A model generated the notes under the pieces. The model was not told where the DNA came from. It did not search any database and worked only from the letters and a program-made list of their open reading frames with translations. Below, piece by piece: positions 36,220 through 45,499 of a stretch of DNA of 64,000 nucleotides. Positions within the stretch are counted from its first letter, which is position 1. Every line of letters begins with the position of its first letter. This stretch comes from Phycisphaeraceae bacterium (GTDB lineage Bacteria; Planctomycetota; Phycisphaerae; Phycisphaerales; UBA1924). A program made the position numbers and the translations under genes. The DNA lies in NCBI GenBank assembly GCA_020639155.1, contig JACKHF010000001.1, positions 2,446,578 to 2,510,577 on the forward strand, given 5' to 3'.

Positions 36220-36812
36220 TGCTGTTCGCCTGCGAAGGTGCGTCGTTCGTATTCAACAGTATTCACATGATCTGGAATCCCGGATAGTTTATGGTTATTG
36301 ATCTGAACTTTGAGCGGCTGAAGTTGGTCTCTGTGCCTCCGTGCCCCTGTGGTTTCTTCAAATCAGGACTGCCATCGCCTGATGACAGACTCGACCACAG
36401 CATCACCAGCGTACACCGCGTGGACGTCAGACGCAGATGTCGGAGAGCGTCTTGAACCCGAGCGCATCGCTCTGGACAGCTGATCGTTTCTACCGGAGAA
36501 CGTGCGAGCACGCGGGCGACGCTGCAGAGCGGGACTCGTGCGGCTTGCCAATGCTGATGCGGTTTTATGATGGGCGATGGCATGCGAGTACAATGTTGGC
36601 TCAATATGGCGGCGAATGTTCGTACTTTGTTTTGTGATTAGCGTTTACTAACGAAGCCGTGTATACTCTTGCTTAAGTGCTCTGTTGTCCATGGGGCTGA
36701 TGCCAGTGCTTATGTGGGGTGTTGTATTTGGTGGTGCCGGATGAGGGGATTGGCTGTGTTGCACGCGATCGGTGAATGAACAACATTTTGCGAAGTGATG
36801 GAGGTAAAGCTC
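36220..36812. other. 593-base intergenic scar with a duplicated kynU leader
   Basis: No supported gene. Bases about 36327-36423 are an imperfect second copy of the sequence that surrounds the kynU start (38448-38568). Bases 36430-36640 keep open frames on both strands without any recognisable protein and may be relics. The last 150 bases precede the Sel1-repeat gene and should hold its promoter; GGAGGT stands just before its start. Confidence 0.5.
36327..36423 (+). repeat. Partial duplicate of the kynU upstream region and first codons
   Basis: About 97 bases align with 38472-38568 at roughly 85 percent identity by eye, including an exact run covering TGATGACAGACTCGACCACA and the codons for MTDSTTASP. 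The match ends at the GTGGGACG/GTGGACG junction. Upstream both copies carry a TTCGTG/CCGTG...CTGTGGTT phrase. Confidence 0.7.
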
Positions 36813-38297
36813 ATGATGAATTACGCTCGTCTGCTCGTGCTTGCGATGCTTTGTGCAATAAGTGTTAGCTGTGATAACGGAGAGCAATCAAGCGGTCAAA
36901 TAAATGTTTCATTTGAGCAGAGTACATCAAATCAATCGAATATTGATCCCGAGAAGTCAAAGCATAGTTATGCTGCGCTTGAAAAAGGTGCAAAGAAGAA
37001 TGACACGTGGTCACAGTTCTATCTCGGAGTGCTTAAGGCATTTCCAGCGGACAGCATTTACTGGCAGCTTGAGAATGGGCTGACGGACAATGCGCTGTCC
37101 AAATCACCAGATAAACAACTGAAGCAGTTCCGAGAGGCGATGCAACTGAAAGAACGATCTCTTGATCCGATCGAAGCGGTCGACCTGCTCGAGAAAGCAT
37201 CTGCCGCAGGATGTGGCCCCGCTTCTTTCATACTCGGAGCCCTGTATCTTGAAAATCCGCACTCGCTCTGGGATGATGAGATGGGACGCGAGAAGTATGT
37301 CGAGTATTTGGAACTCGCACACAACCAGGGCTATTTGGTTGCGACCGCACAAATTGCTGGTCACATCTTAAACGGTACACACGGATACGCCAAAGATGCG
37401 ATCAAAGCGAAGAATATGTACCTTGAAGTATATGAGCAAGGTGATGCTCTCGCGGCGAGGTTCCTTGGTTTTGCATACTGGGATGGAAAGTTTGGTACGA
37501 ATGATATAGACAAGGCCATAATGTACTTCAGTGAAGCAGTGAGCCGACAGGACAAGTATGCGTATGTGAATCTCGGAATTATTTATAAGGATGAAGGCGA
37601 GATTCAGAAATCGATCGAGGCATATGAAAGTGCTGTAAAACTTGGCGTGGAAACGGGAGCGATCAATCTCGGCCGAGCACTCTTTGATTTATATCCAAAA
37701 GAGTATCGCGACGCTGGAAGAGCAAAGAAACTGCTCGAACCGTTTGCATTGAGGTCGAGCGGTAGCACTGGTGATGCTGCCTACATTCTGGCCTTGATAG
37801 CAGAGTCGGAAGCAGATATCGAAGCGTGCATCAAATGGTCAACAGTTGCGATGAATAATGGGCATGCCGCTGCTGCTGGATACAAGCTTGCGTGGGCGCA
37901 TATTGATGTTGGAGCTAAGAAAGCTTATGGGCGCGTTCCGAACGAAGGAGTGGTGTTTAGTGATCTTGATGCGACATCCTTGTCGCGAGCATTACAGGCA
38001 TTCAAGGTGTCTGCCAACGATGGGAATGCGTGGTCGGCGTATTACGTGGCAGATCTTATATCCAAGGGGAAATGCGAGGGATATGTGCTTGATGCTTATG
38101 TTACACACAACGGTGATGTTGTAGGCATGAATGGGCAGTTGTCGGGCGTGTTTAAAACTTCTCATGATGCGGCAATAATGAAAGAAGCCGCGGGGTATAT
38201 ATGTTCGGCACGACGTATCGCGGTGCAGAGTAGTGATCAGGCACTTGTGAGAAACTGCGATTCGTGGTTGTCATTCTATCGGTATACCTGTTATTAG
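36813..38297 (+). CDS. Sel1/TPR-repeat lipoprotein
   Basis: A 494-residue exported protein. A short hydrophobic helix ends in AISVSC, a lipobox, with Asp next to the cysteine. The mature part carries Sel1-like repeats, for example AVDLLEKASAAGCGPASFILGALYLE, AKNMYLEVYEQGDALAARFLGFAYWDG and AIMYFSEAVSRQDKYAYVNLGIIYKDEG, mostly between residues 110 and 400. Such repeats bind partner proteins. The start at 36813 is preceded by GGAGGT; two earlier in-frame ATGs exist. Codon use is more AT-rich than the core, consistent with the scar zone. The target is unknown. Confidence 0.8.
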   Translation: MMNYARLLVLAMLCAISVSCDNGEQSSGQINVSFEQSTSNQSNIDPEKSKHSYAALEKGAKKNDTWSQFYLGVLKAFPADSIYWQLENGLTDNALSKSPDKQLKQFREAMQLKERSLDPIEAVDLLEKASAAGCGPASFILGALYLENPHSLWDDEMGREKYVEYLELAHNQGYLVATAQIAGHILNGTHGYAKDAIKAKNMYLEVYEQGDALAARFLGFAYWDGKFGTNDIDKAIMYFSEAVSRQDKYAYVNLGIIYKDEGEIQKSIEAYESAVKLGVETGAINLGRALFDLYPKEYRDAGRAKKLLEPFALRSSGSTGDAAYILALIAESEADIEACIKWSTVAMNNGHAAAAGYKLAWAHIDVGAKKAYGRVPNEGVVFSDLDATSLSRALQAFKVSANDGNAWSAYYVADLISKGKCEGYVLDAYVTHNGDVVGMNGQLSGVFKTSHDAAIMKEAAGYICSARRIAVQSSDQALVRNCDSWLSFYRYTCY

Positions 38298-38407
38298 TTG
38301 GTTCTGCACTGCCGTGCAGTTGAGAGTGCTTCAGTTTCATACCTTGCTATGACGAATGTGGTTTCTTATCGCCAAGGTGTCCATGAGCGGCGTAGATATG
38401 AGAGTCC

Positions 38408-38424
38408 CGGGGCAAAATGCCCCG
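38408..38424. terminator. Short GC hairpin between the Sel1 gene and kynU
   Basis: CGGGGCA (38408-38414) and TGCCCCG (38418-38424) pair around an AAA loop. A weaker CTGCAC/GTGCAG hairpin lies nearer the Sel1 stop, at 38306-38321. Either could end the Sel1 transcript; there is no long T-run. Confidence 0.4.
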
Positions 38425-38521
38425 TGCTTCTGTGATTCATCTTCCTCATACCAATACTTCTCGTCTTCCTTTGTGCCTTCGTGTCTCTGTGGTTCCTTCA
38501 AATCGGGTCTATCATCGCCTG

Positions 38522-39847
38522 ATGACAGACTCGACCACAGCATCACCAGCACACACCGCGTGGGACGCATTAGCGTTCGAGGCGCGGGCGACGAAACTGG
38601 ATCGTGACGATCCGCTTGCGACATGTCGCGATCAGTTCTATATCCCCAAATCCAAGGCTGATCCGTCGCGTGACGCGGCGTACTTCGTCGGCAACTCGCT
38701 GGGGCTCCAGCCAAAGGCTGCGCGTGCGGAGATCGAGCAGGAACTCGACGATTGGGCTCGGCTTGGCGTTGACGCGCACTTCCATGGCAAGGTGCCGTGG
38801 TTCTCCACGCATGAAGCGTTCCGCGAGATCGGCGCGAGGCTCGTCGGTGCGAACCCCGGCGAGGTCGTGATGATGAACTCGCTGACTGTGAATCTGCACC
38901 TGATGATGGCGAGTTTCTACAGACCCACCAGCGATCGATATAAAATCGTCATCGAGGACACCGCGTTCCCATCCGATTCGTACGCGGTGCAGAGCCAGAC
39001 TGCGCTGCACGGGTTCGATCCGCATCAGGCGATACTCAGATTGAAACCACGCGATGGTGAGCACACGCTGCGCACCGAGGATGTTGTCGAAACAATCGGT
39101 CGCGAGGGGAAATCGATTGCATTGGTAATGCTTGCTGGCGTCAACTATCTGACGGGCCAGTTCATGGACATCGACGCGATCACTGCGGCTGCGCGTGATG
39201 CCGGTTGCAACGTCGGATGGGATTGTGCGCACGCGGCGGGAAATCTGCCGTTGAAGTTGCATGAGTTGGGGCCTGACTTTGCGTGCTGGTGCAGCTACAA
39301 GTATCTGAACTCCGGGCCGGGCGCTGTGGCGGGTTGTTTCGTGCATGAGCGTCATTCGGAGCGGACGGATCTGCCGAGGCTCGCTGGCTGGTGGGGGAAC
39401 AAAGCTGACACGCGATTCCTGATGCGCCCGGACTTTGTGCCGAGCGCCGGTGCTGATGCGTGGCAACTCTCCAATCCACCCGTGATGGCGCTCGCGCCGA
39501 TGCGCGCGTCATTGAAAATCTTTGACGAGGTCGGGATGGAAGCGCTGCGCGCGAAGTCGTTGAAGATGACGGGTTTGCTCGCAGAGATGCTGGGGACGTT
39601 GTCTGGCAATGGACTGCGCATCCTGACACCGAGCGATCCGGCGCAGCGCGGGTGCCAGTTGTCACTTGACGTGTCGTCGCGCGGGAGCACGGAAGCGCGC
39701 CGGGTGTTTGAGGGTCTTGAGGCGGCGGGGATCGTGTGCGATTATCGCGAACCGGGCGTGATCCGTGCAGCGCCGGTGCCACTCTACAACACATACGGTG
39801 ACACGTTCACGTTCGCGAGTACGATGCAGAGACTGCTCGGTCGGTGA
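38522..39847 (+). CDS. kynU: Kynureninase
   Basis: A 441-residue PLP enzyme that splits kynurenine or 3-hydroxykynurenine into anthranilate or 3-hydroxyanthranilate and alanine. Family text: DPLATCRDQFYIPKSK, YFVGNSLGLQPKAA, VGWDCAHAAGNLPL (the Asp that binds the pyridine N) and the PLP lysine in CWCSYKYLNSGPGA (near residue 260), then HERH and GWWG. The start at 38522 is the first Met with kynureninase similarity; codons upstream are an intergenic repeat. Followed after 35 bases by kmo, so the two probably form one operon. Confidence 0.95.
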   Translation: MTDSTTASPAHTAWDALAFEARATKLDRDDPLATCRDQFYIPKSKADPSRDAAYFVGNSLGLQPKAARAEIEQELDDWARLGVDAHFHGKVPWFSTHEAFREIGARLVGANPGEVVMMNSLTVNLHLMMASFYRPTSDRYKIVIEDTAFPSDSYAVQSQTALHGFDPHQAILRLKPRDGEHTLRTEDVVETIGREGKSIALVMLAGVNYLTGQFMDIDAITAAARDAGCNVGWDCAHAAGNLPLKLHELGPDFACWCSYKYLNSGPGAVAGCFVHERHSERTDLPRLAGWWGNKADTRFLMRPDFVPSAGADAWQLSNPPVMALAPMRASLKIFDEVGMEALRAKSLKMTGLLAEMLGTLSGNGLRILTPSDPAQRGCQLSLDVSSRGSTEARRVFEGLEAAGIVCDYREPGVIRAAPVPLYNTYGDTFTFASTMQRLLGR

Positions 39848-39882
39848 GAGCAAGTCGGGATAACTCGCAGGGAGTGCGACAG

Positions 39883-41262
39883 ATGGACCTCTCGAACACG
39901 CATGTGCTGATCGTTGGTGCGGGGCTTGGCGGGTCGTTGCTCGCGTGCGATCTTGCAAAGCACGGTGCTCGTGTGACGTTGTGCGAGCGCCGGTCCGATC
40001 CGCGTGCTGCGGGGTTTATCGGCGGACGATCGATTAATCTTGCGATGGGCACGCGCGGGCTGACGGCGCTCAAACGCGTTGGTCTTGATGAGGCAGTACT
40101 GAAGGACGCGGTGAAGATGCCGGGACGTCTGATGCATTCTGTCACAGGCGAACTGACGTTCCAGGGATACTCGAAAGACGGCAAGCACACGAACTACTCC
40201 GTGTCGCGGAGCCAGCTCAATATCACTTTGCTCGAAGCGGCGGACACCTACGACCATGTGACACTGCGATTTGACTGTCGATGCGTCGATGTCGACTTCG
40301 ACGAGCCATCAGCGGTGTTTGAACGCAGCGATGGCTGGCACGAGACGATCAAAGCAGACATTATCGTTGGCGCGGACGGCGCGTTTTCCGCGGTCCGCGA
40401 CCAGATGATGCGCACGAGCGGATTCAACTACTCGCAGGACTATTTGTCGCACGGATACAAGGAACTGCATATACCGAACCTTGCCGAGCTGCGCGAGCTT
40501 GGCGCAGAGATCAAAGATGACACCAACGCGCCGTTTGCGATGGAGAAGCACGCGCTGCACATCTGGCCTCGTGGTTCGTCGATGATGATCGCGCTCCCAA
40601 ACGCAGACGGCACGTTCACATGCACGCTGTTCTGGCCAATGGAGGGGAAGGACTCCTTTGCAGAAGTGGACGCGCTCTCGGATGATGGTGCCAAAGCATT
40701 TTTTCGGAAGCACTACGGCGATGCGGTTCCTGTGATGCCGACGTTGATTGAAGATTATCGAAACAATCCGACGAGCCGGCTTGTGACGATTCGATGCGAG
40801 CCGTGGAACATGGGAACGAACACAGTGTTGATCGGTGACGCTGCGCACGCGGTCGTGCCGTTCTATGGGCAGGGGATGCAGGCATCGTTCGAGGACTGCC
40901 GGATTCTCATGGAGATGCTCGAACAACATAACGGCGACTTTGCGAGGGTGATCCCCGCGTTTGCCGAAGCTCGCAAGCCGAATGGTGACGCGATTGCTGA
41001 TCTTGCGATCGAGAACTTTGTCGAGATGCGCGACAAGGTGGGTCACAAGTCATTTCTTTACAAGAAGAAGTTTGACAAGTTTCTTGCACGCACGATCCCG
41101 CAATGGGAAACACTCTACGACATGGTCTCGTTCTCGAACATTCCGTATGCGGAAGCAAAGAAACGCGCAAAGACACAGTGGTTTGTCGTAGAACTGATCA
41201 TTGGTGTGATCTTCGTTATCGTTTCGATGGCGCTGGTAGCTGTGTTGAGGTCAGTTTTCTAG
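39883..41262 (+). CDS. kmo: Kynurenine 3-monooxygenase
   Basis: A 459-residue FAD enzyme that hydroxylates L-kynurenine with NADPH and O2. N-terminal Rossmann motif VLIVGAGLGGSLLA, then ERRSDPRAAGFIGGRSINLAM, the second FAD motif IVGADGAFSAVRDQMM, and GDAAHAVVPFYGQGMQASFEDC. A hydrophobic C-terminal helix (ELIIGVIFVIVSMALVAVL) fits membrane association as in eukaryotic KMO. GGGAG stands 8 bases before ATG 39883. With kynU it gives the steps from kynurenine to 3-hydroxyanthranilate, a route to NAD or to tryptophan breakdown. Its stop codon overlaps that of the convergent GNAT gene in a CTAG. Confidence 0.95.
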   Translation: MDLSNTHVLIVGAGLGGSLLACDLAKHGARVTLCERRSDPRAAGFIGGRSINLAMGTRGLTALKRVGLDEAVLKDAVKMPGRLMHSVTGELTFQGYSKDGKHTNYSVSRSQLNITLLEAADTYDHVTLRFDCRCVDVDFDEPSAVFERSDGWHETIKADIIVGADGAFSAVRDQMMRTSGFNYSQDYLSHGYKELHIPNLAELRELGAEIKDDTNAPFAMEKHALHIWPRGSSMMIALPNADGTFTCTLFWPMEGKDSFAEVDALSDDGAKAFFRKHYGDAVPVMPTLIEDYRNNPTSRLVTIRCEPWNMGTNTVLIGDAAHAVVPFYGQGMQASFEDCRILMEMLEQHNGDFARVIPAFAEARKPNGDAIADLAIENFVEMRDKVGHKSFLYKKKFDKFLARTIPQWETLYDMVSFSNIPYAEAKKRAKTQWFVVELIIGVIFVIVSMALVAVLRSVF

Positions 41263-41861
41263 TGAAGTCTTTCAATTAACCTTTGCTTTACAACTGGCCA
41301 TTCGTCGGCGAGGATGGAGTACATCGCGCTCGATCTGCGGAACCCATCGCGCATGATGACGGTGTGCCGCATAATGCCCTCTCTCTTTGCGCCGAGTTTT
41401 TCGATGGCGTGCTGGCTGAGCAGGTTGCGCTCGTCAGTTTTTAGGCAGACTCGGATCGCGTCAAGTCTTTCGAAGGCGTGCTGGAGCATCAGCAGTTTCA
41501 TCGCGGGGTTAATCTTTGTGCCGCGATGCTCGGGCGTGATCCACGTCCAGCCAACCTCCGCTCCTTTGTGGAGTGGTTTGATATCGAGGTACGTGGTGAT
41601 GCCGATGGGTGTTTGTGTCGGCACATGGATGACCGAGAAGGGCACGGTCTTGGCTGGGCCGAGCAGATACTCGATGAAGGCTCGCATGCCATCCTCTGTC
41701 CATTGCTCCGGACCACGGGAGAACAAGTTGAAGGTATCGGGCGTTGCTGCGTGAAAAAGATCTCTGGTGTGATCAGGGTCTAATGGGATGAGCCTGACCA
41801 ATGCGTTGGTTTCGGGCAATTCAAGCACAGTTGGCTTGATCCAGTCCTGTCCTGCCTGCAT
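41259..41861 (-). CDS. GNAT-family N-acetyltransferase (RimJ/RimL-like)
   Basis: A 200-residue protein. ALVRLIPLDPDHTRDLF at the start, GITTYLDIKPLHKGAEVGWTWITPEHRGTKINPAMKLLMLQHAFE as the acetyl-CoA binding core, and IRVCLKTDERNLLSQHAIEKLGAKREGIMR are the RimJ/RimL type layout (residues about 20-190). The substrate, a small molecule or protein N-terminus, cannot be read. Met at 41861 is chosen; the frame continues upstream but without similarity and across a divergent gene's promoter. Convergent with kmo. Confidence 0.88.
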   Translation of the reverse strand: MQAGQDWIKPTVLELPETNALVRLIPLDPDHTRDLFHAATPDTFNLFSRGPEQWTEDGMRAFIEYLLGPAKTVPFSVIHVPTQTPIGITTYLDIKPLHKGAEVGWTWITPEHRGTKINPAMKLLMLQHAFERLDAIRVCLKTDERNLLSQHAIEKLGAKREGIMRHTVIMRDGFRRSSAMYSILADEWPVVKQRLIERLH

Positions 41862-42003
41862 GTGTACCTCGGTTTCACTGAGCGTTGCATCACACAATCT
41901 TGATGCACCTCGGCCACTTTGTGCGTGCAGAAAGTCTATCGCTGTGGTACACTGGCATCCTCGGTCCGTGGAGTTGCAACAGGAACGTGTCTGGAGAGTT
42001 CGT

Positions 42004-42981
42004 ATGGCTGAAGGCCCAAGCACAGCAAAGTCGCCGGGTGGTGTTGATCCTGTCATGGATTCGATGCTGAGTTCGCTTGCGCACAAGCAGGAGGGCATGG
42101 TTGCCTGCCCAGAATGTGCGAGCATGCTTGCCCCGGATGCGATCCTCTGCACAAACTGTGGTTACAGTGTGACATCGGGCAAGAAACTTCGCGCACCAAA
42201 GGTGATCAAGGAGAAAGATCCAAGCAAGCTGGCTGGGGCAGCAAAGGTTGCTGGCGGTGCTGCAAGCGCGACGATGTGGCCGCTGTTTACAGCGATAGCA
42301 TCTGTGATTGGCGGTGCGCTCGGTGTTGGAATTATTGTTGCGATATACCAGTCGACAGAGTTTGTTGTGTTCCCAGCGATTCTTGCAATCGGCGCGCTTG
42401 CCGGGCTAGGTGCCAAGTATGGAGCTGGGCAGAACTGCGGAGCGATCAGTGGCGGCATCGCGTTGCTTGTCACGCTTGTGGGGATGGGAGCGGCATGGTT
42501 TGGTATTCTTGACGAGTACCAGGAAAAGAACAATCCCACGCCTCGTGCCACACAGACCGTGCTGTACAACCAGAACGATGAGGTTCCGCTGGGCTACCTT
42601 GCATCCGAGATGGCGCTCGATATGGCTGATGGTGGGAAGAGTCTCCGCTGGCCGCAAGGCATGGATGCGTACACAGCTGAGTATCAGGAAGATTATCCAC
42701 CCGATCTATGGCGTGATGCGTCCGCAAAATGGGAGCAAATGACGTTTGACGAGCGCCAGAGATACGTTGACAAAGCCAACGATGACGCGCAGGAATATCT
42801 TAGCGACTCGGGGTCATACAGCGGTTCGTTTGGAAGTTCGAACGATCGATCATCGTACCGCAGTTCGCGTCGTGCCGGGAGAGCGCTCATCGGCCTTGTC
42901 ATTGTGCTCTGTACCACGCCACTCCTTGCACTATTTGTTGGCAGCGGTGGTGAGGTCATGGACTTTCTGAGTCGGGACTGA
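42004..42981 (+). CDS. Zinc-ribbon membrane protein, unknown function
   Basis: A 325-residue protein. An N-terminal four-cysteine zinc ribbon (VACPECASMLAPDAILCTNCGYSVTSG, residues about 36-62) is followed by two or three close hydrophobic segments (WPLFTAIASVIGGALGVGIIVAIY, VVFPAILAIGALAGL, GGIALLVTLVGMGAAWFGI), a polar acidic region, a Ser-rich stretch (SGSYSGSFGSSNDRSSYRSS) and a final helix (LIGLVIVLCTTPLLALFVG). No enzyme motif. The start at 42004 begins MAEGPSTAK; earlier in-frame codons overlap the divergent GNAT promoter. It converges on thiC with 6 bases between. Confidence 0.72.
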   Translation: MAEGPSTAKSPGGVDPVMDSMLSSLAHKQEGMVACPECASMLAPDAILCTNCGYSVTSGKKLRAPKVIKEKDPSKLAGAAKVAGGAASATMWPLFTAIASVIGGALGVGIIVAIYQSTEFVVFPAILAIGALAGLGAKYGAGQNCGAISGGIALLVTLVGMGAAWFGILDEYQEKNNPTPRATQTVLYNQNDEVPLGYLASEMALDMADGGKSLRWPQGMDAYTAEYQEDYPPDLWRDASAKWEQMTFDERQRYVDKANDDAQEYLSDSGSYSGSFGSSNDRSSYRSSRRAGRALIGLVIVLCTTPLLALFVGSGGEVMDFLSRD

Positions 42982-42987
42982 TTCTGC

Positions 42988-44892
42988 TCAGATCACCGAA
43001 TCATGCGATGGGATATTGTGCGCTGGGGCTGTGTTCAGTTGCACGACTTTGACTTCCTGCACTCGCTTTGCTTCGTCCTTGTCGACGTAATCGGAGTGGC
43101 ACGATGCTTTATGGGCATCGGCACCAACCGCTTTGCGTGTCTTTGACGCGAGCTTGTGGATTTCGTCCGGGTTCAGGTATCCGCGCGTTTCGAGGATGCG
43201 CCGCTGCTCGTCGGTGATCGCTGCGGATTTCATTGGTGCCCCTGCGGTCAATCCGTCCTTTCCGCCCATGCGCTCAAACCCGTCGGCTTTGCCCGATGCA
43301 AACTCCTGGATCTCCTTGGAGATACGCACGGAGCACCAGTCGTGCCCGCACATCGCGCAGAAATCTGTATCGACATCAAGATCTTCGTCGTGGTATGCGC
43401 GAGCTGTGTCCGGATCGAACGCCAGGTCGAAGTGTTTCTCCCAGTTGAGCGCAGCGCGTGCGCGCGTCAGGTCGTCGTCCCAGTCGCGTGTGTTGGGGAT
43501 GCCCAGCGCGACATCGGCAGCGTGTGCAGCAATCTTGTACGCGATACATCCTTCCTTGACATCGCCTTTCTTTGGCAGACCCAGATGCTCCTTTGGTGTG
43601 ACATAGCAGAGCATGGATGCGCCGTGATACGCGATCGATGTTGCGCCGATGGCGCTGGTGATGTGGTCGTACCCGGGGAAGACATCGGTGACGAGCGGGC
43701 CGAGCACGTAGAACGGTGCGCCGTGGCAGAGCGTGCGCTGGAGCTTTGCGTTGAACTCGATCTGATCGAACGGGACGTGACCCGGCCCCTCGACCATGAC
43801 CTGCACGCCATGGCGCCACGCGCGCTCGGTAAGTTCTGCGATGGTTTCAAGCTCGGCAAGCTGCGCGTCGTCGGTCGCGTCCGCGAGTCCGCCGGGGCGC
43901 ATGCCGTCGCCGATAGAGAATGTGACATCGTGCTTCCGCAGAAGCTCGCAGATGTCGTCCCACAGTGTGTACATCGGGTTTTCTTTGCCATGCACGAGCA
44001 TCCACTTTGCAAAAAGTGAGCCGCCGCGCGAGACGATGCCGATGAGGCGCTGCTTGACGTACTTGAGATGTGCGCGGAGCACGCCCGCATGGATGGTCAT
44101 GTAGTCGACGCCCTGCAGTGCCTGATGCTCGATTGTTGAGAGGATAATCTGATTATCCAGGTCTTCGAGCTTGCGCCCGATGATCATGGAGTAGATAGGC
44201 ACGGTGCCGATTGGCACGGTGGCGTTCTGCAGGATCGCTTCGCGGCAGGCATCGAGATCGCCGCCGGTGGAGAGATCCATGACGGTGTCTGCGCCCCAGC
44301 GCTCGGCCCATTTCAGTTTCTCGACTTCCTCTTCGGTGCCCGACGAGACGGGGGATGCACCCATGTTCGCGTTGACCTTGGTCTTGCTTGCACGTCCGAT
44401 GCACATCGGATCGAGGTTGTACTTGAGATGGTGGATATTTGCGGGGATGACCATGCGTCCGGCTGCCACCTCGTCGCGGATCTGTGCAGCGGTAAGATGC
44501 GGCTCGCGTGCAGCAACACGCTGCATCTCGGGGGTGATGATGCCGAGGCGTGCATTCTCGAGCTGGGTGACAGGTCTGAATCCATCGGGTGCGACGCATC
44601 GGATGAACTGGCCGATCTCCGCGTGGTTGTGTCCTGAACACCCGGTATCGTGCGAGTCTGCTTTGACGATTGACCAGCCATCAGGAAGGAAGTCCCACGC
44701 GGTCTTTGTGCTTGGCGCAGGCATGCCGGGAGAGTCCGGGCTTGAGTAGGTGAGCGGGCCGCCGATCTGCGGTGCGTTGGCGAACGAGCCCGGCGTTGTC
44801 GTGGTTGGCGACGAGCCCGGATTCGTCGCGCCACGCACGGGCACGTTGAAGCGGACGGTTGGGCGGATGTCTGCAGATGGTGTGTGTGTCAT
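42988..44892 (-). CDS. thiC: Phosphomethylpyrimidine synthase ThiC
   Basis: A 634-residue radical-SAM enzyme converting aminoimidazole ribotide to HMP-phosphate in thiamine synthesis. Typical segments: GCSGHNHAEIGQF, MRVAAREP-like text, NMGASPVSSGTEEEVEKLKWAERWGADTVMDLSTGG, EGPGHVPFDQIEFN, and the [4Fe-4S] motif DFCAMCGHDWCSVR (CxxCx4C, near residues 511-520) at the C-terminus. ATG 44892 is taken; a TTG at 44904 is in frame. It lies 48 bases downstream of the DinB-like gene, in a transcript headed by a TPP riboswitch. Confidence 0.97.
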   Translation of the reverse strand: MTHTPSADIRPTVRFNVPVRGATNPGSSPTTTTPGSFANAPQIGGPLTYSSPDSPGMPAPSTKTAWDFLPDGWSIVKADSHDTGCSGHNHAEIGQFIRCVAPDGFRPVTQLENARLGIITPEMQRVAAREPHLTAAQIRDEVAAGRMVIPANIHHLKYNLDPMCIGRASKTKVNANMGASPVSSGTEEEVEKLKWAERWGADTVMDLSTGGDLDACREAILQNATVPIGTVPIYSMIIGRKLEDLDNQIILSTIEHQALQGVDYMTIHAGVLRAHLKYVKQRLIGIVSRGGSLFAKWMLVHGKENPMYTLWDDICELLRKHDVTFSIGDGMRPGGLADATDDAQLAELETIAELTERAWRHGVQVMVEGPGHVPFDQIEFNAKLQRTLCHGAPFYVLGPLVTDVFPGYDHITSAIGATSIAYHGASMLCYVTPKEHLGLPKKGDVKEGCIAYKIAAHAADVALGIPNTRDWDDDLTRARAALNWEKHFDLAFDPDTARAYHDEDLDVDTDFCAMCGHDWCSVRISKEIQEFASGKADGFERMGGKDGLTAGAPMKSAAITDEQRRILETRGYLNPDEIHKLASKTRKAVGADAHKASCHSDYVDKDEAKRVQEVKVVQLNTAPAHNIPSHDSVI

Positions 44893-44940
44893 GTTCAAAT
44901 GCAACTTGAGGGATGAATGAAATGAGATAAAACGAAAGAG

Positions 44941-45495
44941 TTACTCCGGCTGTCCCGCGACCTGCCACTCAAGTTCGTCGAGGTCGGGCAGATCGGTCAT
45001 GCCGAGATGGCGGAACATGTTCAGGCACTGCGCACGATGGTGCATGCCGTGGTTTGTCAGATGCAGAATGGCGGCTGCGTATGTGAAACGGTATGTCTCG
45101 GTGCCGGTATCGCTCGGGAGTGTGATCTCCATGAGGTCGCCGAGTCTGTTCTTTGCGCGGACCTCAGCGACAACCGAGGCAAAGTCGTCGCGTGCCTGAT
45201 CGCGGAGTGCGAGCAACTCATCGATTGTGCGTCGTGCCATGATCTCGCCCGGATTGGGAGCGGGGTTCTTCTCGATGCTCGGGCGGAGGTCTCTGCCCGA
45301 GATGCGATCTGCCCAACGGAGCATGGCGCCGATCATGTGCGTGCATGTGTCGTGCAGACTCCCCGGACCGATGGGAAATCGCTGATGGAACTGGTCGGTT
45401 GTGAGTGGTCGCGACATTTCCAGCACGCGACCGATCGCCCAGGCGTTGTGCCCGAGCGCGATATCGTAGATGTCACCAGAAAGCGCGTGATGCAT
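44941..45495 (-). CDS. DinB-family (YfiT-like) metal-binding four-helix protein
   Basis: A 184-residue protein. SLHDTCTHMIGAMLRWADRISG (His near 51) and AAILHLTNHGMHHRAQCLNMFRHLG (HxxxHxxH, near 147) are the His motifs of the DinB/DUF664-like fold, which binds a divalent metal and in some members is a thiol-linked transferase. The substrate is unknown. The ATG directly follows the TPP riboswitch, whose closing GGAGGGA would be its ribosome binding site, so it is controlled together with thiC. Why a DinB protein shares the thiamine switch is unclear. Confidence 0.85.
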   Translation of the reverse strand: MHHALSGDIYDIALGHNAWAIGRVLEMSRPLTTDQFHQRFPIGPGSLHDTCTHMIGAMLRWADRISGRDLRPSIEKNPAPNPGEIMARRTIDELLALRDQARDDFASVVAEVRAKNRLGDLMEITLPSDTGTETYRFTYAAAILHLTNHGMHHRAQCLNMFRHLGMTDLPDLDELEWQVAGQPE

Positions 45496-45499
45496 GTCG

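Noticed and set aside
36437..36637. 66-codon frame in the intergenic scar
   Set aside because: No ribosome binding site, no recognisable motif, and it starts right after a broken duplicate of the kynU leader; treated as relic sequence.
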